In this document: positions 1-4,683 of the stretch, piece by piece | How positions within the stretch are numbered: position 1 is the first letter of the stretch | How the letters are laid out: each line of letters opens with the position of its first letter | Origin: Omnitrophica WOR_2 bacterium RIFCSPLOWO2_12_FULL_51_24 | GTDB lineage: Bacteria; Omnitrophota; Gorgyraeia; Pluralincolimonadales; Pluralincolimonadaceae | Assembly (NCBI GenBank): GCA_001805885.1 | Contig: MHHC01000023.1 | Location: 1 to 7,833, forward strand | Reading direction: 5' to 3' | Length of the DNA: 7,833 nucleotides | Program-made: the position numbers and the translations under genes | Notes under the pieces: generated by a model | Seen by the model: only the letters and a program-made list of their open reading frames with translations | The model's database searches: none | Told to the model about the DNA's origin: nothing

Positions 1-552
1 CTTGCCGCGGCGGCCGGCGCTGCAGTTGCTTTACTGATTGTCTTCATGAAGACAAAGAAATGGGATGTCGGCATGATGCTTAACGGTTGCTTGGCGGGCC
101 TTGTAGCGGTCACCGCTCCTTGCGCCTGGATAGAGGCTTGGGCCGCGGTGGTGATCGGCGCCGTAGCCGGAGTGCTTGTTGTCGTAAGCGTTTATTTTTG
201 GGAGAACATCGGAGTCGATGACCCGGTAGGCGCGGTCAGCGTCCATGCCGTAAACGGTGTCTGGGGCTTGATAAGCGTCGGGTTATTCGCCGATGGCATG
301 TATGGCCTCGGGACAACATCCGCTCCGCTGATCAAAGGCCTGTTTTACGGCGGCGGTTATGGCCAGTTAATAGCCCAGCTGATAGGCGCGGCTGTATGTG
401 TTTCATGGGCGTTTGTCCTTGGTTTTATCGGTTTCAAATTGATGGATAAGGTGTTCGGCATCAGAGTCTCGCCGCAGGAAGAGCTCAAGGGTCTGGATAT
501 CCATGAGCACGGAACACCCGCTTATCCTAATTTCTATACATATAGTAATTAG
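1..552 (+). CDS. amt: Ammonium transporter Amt-1, C-terminal part (5' end outside window)
   Basis: The reading frame is open from base 1 to a TAG at 550-552 and gives the last 183 residues of an Amt/Mep/Rh channel; a full protein is usually 400-450 residues. Several hydrophobic segments are visible. The second pore histidine lies in a DDPVGAVSVH motif (His82 of the fragment), the form typical of cyanobacterial and plant-like Amt proteins. The cytoplasmic tail, with GIRVSPQEE and GLDIHEHG, is the conserved region that contacts PII proteins. The internal ATG at base 46 lies in a membrane region and is not the start. The frame ends 13 bases before glnK-1, the classic amt-glnK arrangement, so PII block of this channel is expected from family knowledge. 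The first pore histidine and the Phe gate are not in the window. It differs clearly from Amt-2 downstream, so this is not a recent tandem duplication. Confidence 0.95.
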   Translation, partial: LAAAAGAAVALLIVFMKTKKWDVGMMLNGCLAGLVAVTAPCAWIEAWAAVVIGAVAGVLVVVSVYFWENIGVDDPVGAVSVHAVNGVWGLISVGLFADGMYGLGTTSAPLIKGLFYGGGYGQLIAQLIGAAVCVSWAFVLGFIGFKLMDKVFGIRVSPQEELKGLDIHEHGTPAYPNFYTYSN

Positions 553-565
553 AGAGGGCTAAAAA

Positions 566-904
566 ATGAAAAAGATAGAAGCGGTTGTTCGCGTAGAGAA
601 GCTGGATGAGATCACCGATACCCTTGAAAAGTTCGGGTATCCGGGGATCATGGTTACCCGCATAGAAGGCCATGGGCGGCAGAAGGGGCTTTCGGAGCAA
701 TTCAGGGGAAGGGAATATAAGGTCAATTTCCTTCCGAAGATTAAGCTCGAGATAGTGACCAAAGATGCCGACGTTGAAAAGATAGTAAAAGCGATTTTGA
801 GCATCGCCAGGACAGGCGAGATAGGCGACGGTAAGATATTCATCTATCCGGTGGAAGACGTCATAAGGATACGTACCGGTGAAAAAGGAGAGAGCGCCGT
901 ATAG
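566..904 (+). CDS. glnK: PII signal-transduction protein GlnK-1 (canonical T-loop)
   Basis: This 112-residue protein has the normal PII length. PII trimers bind ATP/ADP and 2-oxoglutarate and report nitrogen and energy state to targets such as Amt channels and glutamine synthetase control enzymes. Nucleotide and effector residues are present: Gly37, Gln39, Lys58, the TGEIGDGK block at 83-90, Arg101 and Arg103. The T-loop (about 37-55) reads GRQKGLSEQFRGREYKVNF and keeps Tyr51, the residue uridylylated by GlnD in proteobacteria. An AGAGAGGG site 7 bases before the ATG supports the start. It follows amt-1 by 13 bases and so is probably cotranscribed with it, with Amt-1 as its likely partner. 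Whether it is actually modified depends on a GlnD that is not in the window. The glnK name rests on the amt linkage; it could also be called glnB. Confidence 0.95.
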   Translation: MKKIEAVVRVEKLDEITDTLEKFGYPGIMVTRIEGHGRQKGLSEQFRGREYKVNFLPKIKLEIVTKDADVEKIVKAILSIARTGEIGDGKIFIYPVEDVIRIRTGEKGESAV

Positions 905-908
905 CGCC

Positions 909-1085
909 ATGTTTGACAAGGAATTGATCGACAAGATAAGACGGCTGAAGGTTGACCGGGGATATACTCTATACGAGTTATCCAAGAGGGTCGACGTTCA
1001 GCCGTCTACTCTTGAGAGGTGGTTAAAGACAAACCGCATAAACAGGGTCTATGCGGAGATGGTTACGAGAAAACTCGGCATATAG
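909..1085 (+). CDS. Small helix-turn-helix DNA-binding protein
   Basis: This is a 58-residue basic protein that is almost entirely one HTH domain. After an N-terminal helix (about 4-17), TLYELSKRV (20-28) forms the first HTH helix, DVQ the turn, and PSTLERWLK (32-40) the recognition helix, as in Cro/XRE-like regulators. No ligand-binding domain is present. The ATG lies 4 bases after the glnK-1 stop, so translation is probably coupled; GAGAG lies about 14 bases upstream. A GTG at 879, in frame and overlapping glnK-1, has AAGGA 9 bases upstream and would add ten residues (MKKERAPYSA). I prefer 909 because the domain begins right there. The position at the end of amt-glnK and next to a palindromic site cluster (1110-1143) suggests it controls itself or the following amt-2 operon; that is inference. 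The exact family is not certain. Confidence 0.82.
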   Translation: MFDKELIDKIRRLKVDRGYTLYELSKRVDVQPSTLERWLKTNRINRVYAEMVTRKLGI

Positions 1086-1109
1086 GAATTTTTTTACCGA
1101 TTTTTTCTC

Positions 1110-1143
1110 AATTGTTTAACCACTTGTTTAAACAATTAAACAA
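1110..1143. promoter_or_regulatory. Cluster of TTGTTTAA / TTAAACAA half-sites, probable operator
   Basis: Four copies of one 8-base half-site are packed into 34 bases: TTGTTTAA at 1112-1119 and 1124-1131, and its reverse complement TTAAACAA at 1128-1135 and 1136-1143. The middle two merge into a perfect 12-base palindrome, TTGTTTAAACAA (1124-1135). A wider inverted repeat, AATTGTTTAA (1110-1119) with TTAAACAATT (1128-1137), has an 8-base spacer. The half-sites at 1112 and 1124 are 12 bases apart. The cluster sits between the small HTH gene and amt-2 and overlaps a promoter-like sequence, which fits repressor binding. That the neighbouring HTH protein binds it is inference. Confidence 0.6.
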
Positions 1144-1152
1144 AAGTAACAT
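1124..1152 (+). promoter_or_regulatory. Possible sigma70-type promoter for the amt-2 operon, within the operator
   Basis: TTGTTT (1124-1129) and TAACAT (1147-1152) are 17 bases apart, matching the -35 and -10 consensus at 3/6 and 4/6 positions. The -35 box is half of the 12-base palindrome, so a bound regulator would block polymerase. Transcription would start near 1159 and include both leader hairpins. The match is weak and rests mainly on spacing and context. Confidence 0.35.
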
Positions 1153-1161
1153 AGGAGAATA

Positions 1162-1281
1162 ATGACACCGTACCCCTTGCCTATACGTTTGAAAATTCTT
1201 TTAGAATTTTCTGCACAGGCTTCGGGGTTAATTCGTCCCGCAGCTACAAGTAGATTTCGAAGAAATCTACGTAGTGTATAG
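1162..1281 (+). CDS. Possible 39-residue leader peptide upstream of amt-2
   Basis: An ATG at 1162 opens a 40-codon frame ending in TAG at 1279-1281. AGGAG (1153-1157) lies 4 bases before the ATG. The peptide starts MTPYPLPIRLKILLEF and ends in an Arg-rich tail, SRFRRNLRSV. It has no recognised domain and no run of a regulatory codon. The frame runs through both 57-base hairpins and stops 28 bases before amt-2, so a ribosome translating it would open the leader structures, as in leader-peptide control. If the promoter at 1124-1152 is used, its SD would be outside the transcript. Chance is a real alternative at this length, so confidence is low. Confidence 0.22.
   Translation: MTPYPLPIRLKILLEFSAQASGLIRPAATSRFRRNLRSV
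1172..1228 (+). ncRNA. Amt-2 leader hairpin 1 (57 bases)
   Basis: ACCCC (1172-1176) pairs with GGGGT (1224-1228) and GCCT (1179-1182) with AGGC (1217-1220). GAAAATTCT (1191-1199) pairs perfectly with AGAATTTTC (1203-1211) around a TTT loop. The stems are separated by 2/3 and 8/5 internal loops. No T-run follows, so it is not an ordinary intrinsic terminator. The 5' strand ACCCCTT (1172-1178) could instead pair with the amt-2 SD AAGGAGGT (1297-1304), leaving one bulged A. Confidence 0.5.
1178..1207 (+). promoter_or_regulatory. Alternative sigma70-type promoter inside the amt-2 leader
   Basis: TTGCCT (1178-1183; 4/6) and TAGAAT (1202-1207; 5/6) are separated by 18 bases. If used, the transcript would start near 1214, include hairpin 2 and omit most of hairpin 1. 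The -10 lies inside the AT-rich stem of hairpin 1, so either the promoter or the RNA fold may be the coincidental reading. Confidence 0.3.
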
Positions 1282-1291
1282 CTGCAGGGAC
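1235..1291 (+). ncRNA. Amt-2 leader hairpin 2 (57 bases), just upstream of the SD
   Basis: GTCCC (1235-1239) pairs with GGGAC (1287-1291), GCAGCTA (1240-1246) with TAGCTGC (1279-1285) leaving A1286 bulged, and GTAGATTTC (1250-1258) with GAAATCTAC (1262-1270) around a GAA loop. A 3/8 internal loop separates the upper stem. It has the same 57-base length and layered design as hairpin 1, is separated from it by 6 bases, and ends 5 bases before the amt-2 SD. It is probably a cis-acting RNA element; its ligand or partner is unknown. Confidence 0.55.
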
Positions 1292-1296
1292 TCATT

Positions 1297-1304
1297 AAGG
1301 AGGT
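1297..1304 (+). promoter_or_regulatory. Perfect SD AAGGAGGT that decides the amt-2 start
   Basis: The 8-base site lies 5 bases before ATG 1310 and only 2 bases before the in-frame GTG at 1307, so the ATG is the start. It can also pair with ACCCCTT at 1172-1178 in the leader. Confidence 0.85.
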
Positions 1305-1309
1305 AAGTG

Positions 1310-2647
1310 ATGGGAAAGTATCTGAAGAAAAGCCCGTTCTGGTTCTTCGCGGTCTTTCTGTTGTTCACCCTGATCGCGACAGTCGTGGCTGCGCAAGAGA
1401 TTGCTCCGACGCCTAAGGTCGACACGGGTGACACGGCATGGCTGTTGACATCGGCGGCTCTGGTGTTATTGATGACGCCCGCTCTGGCTTTCTTCTACGG
1501 CGGACTGGTACGCAAGAAGAATATTCTCTCGGTTTTAATGCAGTGTTTCATGATCACATGCCTGATAACGATCCAGTGGGTATTGTTCGGCTACAGCCTT
1601 GCTTTCGGGCCGGACGTCAAAGGTGTTATCGGGAGCTTGGCCTGGTTCGGGTTAAAAGGTGTCGGTCTCGATCCGAATCCTGCGTATGCGGCTACAGTTC
1701 CGCATCAGGCTTTCATGATATTCCAGGCGATGTTCGCTATTATAACGCCCGCTTTGATACTAGGCGCGTTCGCCGAGAGGATGAAATTCTCGACATTCTG
1801 CATATTTTCGCTTTTGTGGGCTACACTCGTCTATGATCCGGTCTGCCACTGGGTATGGGGTGTCGGTGGATTCTTGAGGGCTGACGGAGCGCTGGATTTT
1901 GCCGGCGGTACGGTCGTCCATATAAACGCCGGTGTCGCGGCTTTGGCATGCGCGTTAGTCCTCGGGAAACGCAAAGGGTATCCGGACAAGATCTCGCCTC
2001 CGCATAATCTTCCTTTCGCGGTCTTGGGCGCGGGACTTTTATGGTTCGGTTGGTTCGGTTTCAACGGTGGAAGCGCTCTCGGCTCAGGCTCTCTGGCGAC
2101 AAGCGCTTTCGTAGTTACCCACATAGCCGCCGCGGCAGCGGGCCTTACGTGGGCGCTTTTGGATTGGATCATTAATTCCCGCTCGACGGTATTGGGCATT
2201 ATCACCGGCTCTGTCGCAGGCCTTGTCGCGATAACTCCGGCTTCAGGTTTTGTAAATCCGATCGGCGCGATATGGATAGGCATCGGCGTTTCCGTATTCT
2301 GCTATATGGCTGTTGCTATATTAAAAGTGAAATTCGGATATGACGATTCGCTCGACGCCTTCGGTGTCCACGGCATCGGCGGTATGTGGGGCGCATTGGC
2401 GACAGGCCTTTGGGCGACAAAGGCGGTAAACTCAGCCGGAGCGAACGGATTATTCTACGGCAACCCGGCGCAGTTCCTCATCCAGTTCAAGGCCGTCATC
2501 GTCACGGCGGTATATTCATTTGTGATGACTTTTGTGATTCTCAAGGTCCTAAATGCGGTTATGGGCGTGCGCGCCTCCGAGCAGGATGAGCGCATCGGCC
2601 TGGACCTCACTCAGCACCGTGAAGCCGGTTACACGGTCTTGGAATAA
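1310..2647 (+). CDS. amt: Ammonium transporter Amt-2, complete
   Basis: This 445-residue Amt/Mep/Rh channel mediates ammonium uptake across the inner membrane. A signal peptide-like start (MGKYLKK, then a hydrophobic stretch) ends near VVAA|QE at about residue 28, as in processed AmtB. The pore set is intact: Phe142 and Phe251 (Phe gate), Trp183, Asp196 and His204 in DFAGGTVVHINAG, Ser255 in WFGFNGGSA, and His354 in DAFGVHGIGG. Spacing between Asp196, His204 and His354 equals that of E. coli Asp160, His168 and His318. The tail GVRASEQDERIGLDL is the PII-contact region. Its FGVHG motif differs from the VSVHA form in Amt-1, so the two channels belong to different subfamilies. glnK-2 begins 12 bases after the stop, so the pair is surely cotranscribed. 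Expression probably responds to the structured leader and operator upstream. Confidence 0.97.
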   Translation: MGKYLKKSPFWFFAVFLLFTLIATVVAAQEIAPTPKVDTGDTAWLLTSAALVLLMTPALAFFYGGLVRKKNILSVLMQCFMITCLITIQWVLFGYSLAFGPDVKGVIGSLAWFGLKGVGLDPNPAYAATVPHQAFMIFQAMFAIITPALILGAFAERMKFSTFCIFSLLWATLVYDPVCHWVWGVGGFLRADGALDFAGGTVVHINAGVAALACALVLGKRKGYPDKISPPHNLPFAVLGAGLLWFGWFGFNGGSALGSGSLATSAFVVTHIAAAAAGLTWALLDWIINSRSTVLGIITGSVAGLVAITPASGFVNPIGAIWIGIGVSVFCYMAVAILKVKFGYDDSLDAFGVHGIGGMWGALATGLWATKAVNSAGANGLFYGNPAQFLIQFKAVIVTAVYSFVMTFVILKVLNAVMGVRASEQDERIGLDLTQHREAGYTVLE

Positions 2648-2659
2648 GGAGAGATAACC

Positions 2660-3001
2660 ATGAAATACATAATAGCGATAATCCAGCCGGACAGGCTCGA
2701 TGAAGTCCTAACCAACTTGGAGGAGAGGGAGATACACCTGGTCACCGTGACCAGTGTTATGGGCCGCGGCCGACAGAAGGGGATCGCCGAGGTCTACAGG
2801 AGCCATAAAGAGGCGGGTAGCCTGCTCAAGAAGGTAAAACTCGAGATTGCCGTAAACGAGGACTTCGTTAAGTCCACGATCGAGGCTATCACATCGGGCG
2901 CGCGCACAGGCCATGTCGGCGATGGCAAGATATTCATACTCGACTTGCCGGAGTGTATCCGTATCCGCACCGGCGAAAAGGGCGGCCCGGCAATCGGCTG
3001 A
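2660..3001 (+). CDS. glnK: PII protein GlnK-2 with variant T-loop lacking Tyr51
   Basis: This 113-residue PII-family protein is encoded 12 bases after amt-2, with AAGGAGAG about 7 bases before the ATG. The nucleotide-binding core is complete: Gln39, Lys58, RTGHVGDGK (82-90), Arg101 and Arg103. The T-loop reads YRSHKEAGSLLKK after Tyr46 and has Glu at position 51, so uridylylation at Tyr51 is impossible. The outer T-loop is also lysine-rich (Lys50, Lys57, Lys58), whereas GlnK-1 has REYKVNFLPK there. Such Tyr51-less PII proteins occur in several bacterial phyla next to amt genes. Its likely job is to gate Amt-2 by nucleotide and 2-oxoglutarate binding alone, without covalent control. Distinct T-loops suggest the two PII proteins serve different partners, although heterotrimers are possible. 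It is followed by an intergenic hairpin repeat and then glnA. Confidence 0.95.
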   Translation: MKYIIAIIQPDRLDEVLTNLEEREIHLVTVTSVMGRGRQKGIAEVYRSHKEAGSLLKKVKLEIAVNEDFVKSTIEAITSGARTGHVGDGKIFILDLPECIRIRTGEKGGPAIG

Positions 3002-3003
3002 AA

Positions 3004-3061
3004 TTAACCCCTCACCTTAGTCCTCTCCCCTGAGGGGAGAGGGAAGGGTGAGGGGGTTTAA
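3004..3061. repeat. GC-rich hairpin repeat between glnK-2 and glnA, possible terminator
   Basis: CCCCTCACC (3008-3016) pairs with GGTGAGGGG (3047-3055), and CCTCTCCCC (3022-3030) with GGGGAGAGG (3034-3042) around a TGA loop; the outer ends, TTAA and TTTAA, also match. From general knowledge, a C/T-rich arm meeting a G/A-rich arm as CCTCTCCCC-TGA-GGGGAGAGG is a common form of dispersed intergenic hairpin in many bacteria. It starts 2 bases after the glnK-2 stop. GGGGGTTTAA at the end gives only a short T-run, so termination may be partial. Copy number cannot be judged from one window. Confidence 0.7.
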
Positions 3062-3062
3062 G

Positions 3063-3107
3063 ATTTAACATGCGCGTAATATGTATTTAACATTTGCGCA
3101 GTATACT
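3063..3107 (+). promoter_or_regulatory. glnA promoter region with a tandem 22-base-period repeat
   Basis: ATTTAACAT occurs at 3063-3071 and 3085-3093, exactly 22 bases apart (about two helical turns). Each copy is followed by GCGC and then a GTA-rich stretch, although the second copy has two extra bases before GCGC. A good -10 box, TATACT (5/6), lies at 3102-3107, but no convincing -35 is found 15-19 bases upstream. A promoter lacking a -35 with two same-face repeats covering that position suggests a regulator-dependent promoter. The regulator is not known, and this reading is inference. Confidence 0.45.
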
Positions 3108-3141
3108 TATTGGCACAAAAATAAAAGGGAGGTAAGCCAGC

Positions 3142-4656
3142 ATGAAAGGTAAAAGAGCAGCAAAAAAGGAGGTAGCGGAAGTGAAGACCAGGAATCCGCT
3201 AGCGAACGGCTCGTTCAACGAGAAGGCCGCGCGCGACGTAATGAAGCAGATCAGAGAAAAGGATATCAAGATGGTCGATTTGAAATTCAACGACCTTCCG
3301 GGCTTGTGGCAGCATTTCACGATACCGGCCTCAGAGTTGAAGGAGATGGAGGACATAACGCGTTCAATCTGGGTCGATGGCATAGGGTTCGACGGTTCTT
3401 CGATCCGCGGTTTCCAGAAGATACAGGAATCGGATATGATCCTTATACCCGACCCCACGAGCGCAGTGGTCGACCCGGTATGCGAAGTCCCGACCATGAG
3501 CATCATCTGTGACATCTACGACCCTCTGACGCGCAAACCTTACAGCCGCGACCCGCGCTATATCGCGAAAAAAGCGGAGAAGTATCTGAAGGATATAGGG
3601 ATCGCCGATTCGGTATATTTCGGACCTGAAGCCGAGTTCTTCCTCTTCAATGATATCCGTTTCGACCAGAACGAGAACTCGGGTTATTATTTCATTGATT
3701 CGGACGAGGCCGACTGGAATACCGGCCGCAAAGAAGACCCGAACCTCGGATACAAGATCCGTTTCAAGGAAGGTTATTTCCCTGTCCCGCCGCATGATTC
3801 GCTCCAGGACTTAAGGAGCCGTATGATCATGAAGATGAAGGAAGCAGGAATAACTATAGAGGTCCATCATCATGAAGTCGCGACCGCAGGCCAGTGCGAG
3901 ATAGACATCAAGTTCGACAAGCTGACCAAGATGGCCGACAACCTGCTTATGTACAAATATATAATTAAGAACATGGCCAAAAAGGCCGGCATGGTCGCGA
4001 CATTCATGCCCAAGCCGCTCTTCGCTGACAACGGTTCGGGTATGCACTGCCACCAGAGCCTCTGGAAGAACGGCGTGAACCTCTTCTTTGACAAGAACGG
4101 CTATGCGCTTTTGAGCCAGACAGCCAAGTATTACATCGGCGGCCTTTTAAAACATGCCAATAGCCTTATGGCTTTCTGTGCCCCGACGACAAACTCATAC
4201 AAGAGGCTTGTCCCGGGCTATGAAGCGCCGGTCAATCTGGTCTATTCCGCGCGCAACCGTTCGGCCGCCGTTAGGATCCCGATGTACACCGATAACCCGA
4301 AATCTAAGAGGATAGAGTTCCGCCCTCCGGACCCGTCATGTAACGGTTACATAGCCTTCAGCGCTATGCTCATGGCCGGCTTGGACGGTATCCAGAACAA
4401 GATCGATCCGGGCAAGCCGACGGATAAAGACCTCTTCGAATTAAGCGAGGAAGAGATGGCGAGGATACCCACGGTTCCGTCATCGCTCCGCCGCGCTATC
4501 GATGCTTTAGAGGAGGACCACGATTACCTCTTGAAGGGCGGGGTGTTCACCAAGGACGTTATTGACGTGTGGCTGGAATACAAGAGGAAGAAAGAGATAG
4601 ACGCCGTGAGAATGCGTCCGCATCCTTACGAATTCTACCTTTATTTCGATATATAA
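3142..4656 (+). CDS. glnA: Glutamine synthetase type I (beta form), Tyr397 replaced by Phe
   Basis: The cytoplasmic dodecameric enzyme joins ammonium to glutamate using ATP. At 504 residues it is longer than the usual 440-475, mostly through a basic N-terminal extension of about 25-35 residues. Active-site blocks are in order: FDGSSIRGF (from about 83), EAEFF with Glu163 and Glu165, HHHEVATAGQCE with Glu245 and Glu253, NGSGMH with His302, NSYKRLVPGYEAP, ARNRSAAVRIP, and RIEFRPPDP with Glu392 and Arg394. The beta-type insertion before GYFPVPP is present. At the adenylylation site, E. coli has NLYDLPPEE; here it is DLFELSEEE, with Phe432 in place of Tyr397, so GlnE-type control is not possible. 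The ATG has AGGGAGGT 8 bases upstream; an in-frame GTG at 3181 has its own perfect SD and would give 491 residues. It is downstream of two amt-glnK pairs. The 27 bases after its stop show no terminator before the convergent gene. Confidence 0.97.
   Translation: MKGKRAAKKEVAEVKTRNPLANGSFNEKAARDVMKQIREKDIKMVDLKFNDLPGLWQHFTIPASELKEMEDITRSIWVDGIGFDGSSIRGFQKIQESDMILIPDPTSAVVDPVCEVPTMSIICDIYDPLTRKPYSRDPRYIAKKAEKYLKDIGIADSVYFGPEAEFFLFNDIRFDQNENSGYYFIDSDEADWNTGRKEDPNLGYKIRFKEGYFPVPPHDSLQDLRSRMIMKMKEAGITIEVHHHEVATAGQCEIDIKFDKLTKMADNLLMYKYIIKNMAKKAGMVATFMPKPLFADNGSGMHCHQSLWKNGVNLFFDKNGYALLSQTAKYYIGGLLKHANSLMAFCAPTTNSYKRLVPGYEAPVNLVYSARNRSAAVRIPMYTDNPKSKRIEFRPPDPSCNGYIAFSAMLMAGLDGIQNKIDPGKPTDKDLFELSEEEMARIPTVPSSLRRAIDALEEDHDYLLKGGVFTKDVIDVWLEYKRKKEIDAVRMRPHPYEFYLYFDI
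3166..3183 (+). promoter_or_regulatory. Internal SD and GTG: second possible glnA start
   Basis: AAGGAGGT (3166-3173), a full anti-SD complement, lies 7 bases before GTG 3181, which is in the glnA frame at codon 14. Initiation here would remove the basic stretch MKGKRAAKKEVAE. It may be the true start, a second start, or a by-product of AAA/AAG/GAG codons. Confidence 0.5.
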
Positions 4657-4683
4657 AATATTTTTGGGGCGGTTCCTAAAGCG

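Noticed and set aside
879..908. GTG 879 as start of the small HTH gene
   Set aside because: It has an acceptable AAGGA site but adds ten residues outside the domain and overlaps conserved glnK-1 codons; kept as an alternative only.
527..985. Minus-strand open frame of 152 codons opposite glnK-1 and the HTH gene
   Set aside because: It lies across well-conserved genes on the other strand and encodes nothing recognisable; it is a shadow frame.
1163..1180. TTGC at 1177-1180 as a sigma54 -12 element before amt-2
   Set aside because: No GG is found 12 bases upstream (the bases there are ACC).
1172..1291. A known glutamine riboswitch (glnA RNA or downstream-peptide motif)
   Set aside because: I could not find the conserved junction sequences of that class; only the gene context matches.
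1307..1309. GTG 1307 as the amt-2 start
   Set aside because: It is only 2 bases from the perfect SD; ATG 1310 has proper spacing.
1831..2283. Minus-strand open frame of 150 codons opposite amt-2
   Set aside because: It is low-complexity Pro/Ala-rich antisense of a conserved membrane protein; a shadow.
3111..3126. TTGGCAC before glnA as a sigma54 (-24) element
   Set aside because: The required GC of the -12 element is absent at the right distance; the bases there are all A/T.
3364..3795. Minus-strand open frame of 143 codons opposite glnA
   Set aside because: It is antisense to catalytic glnA sequence, with no SD-supported start or recognisable domain.
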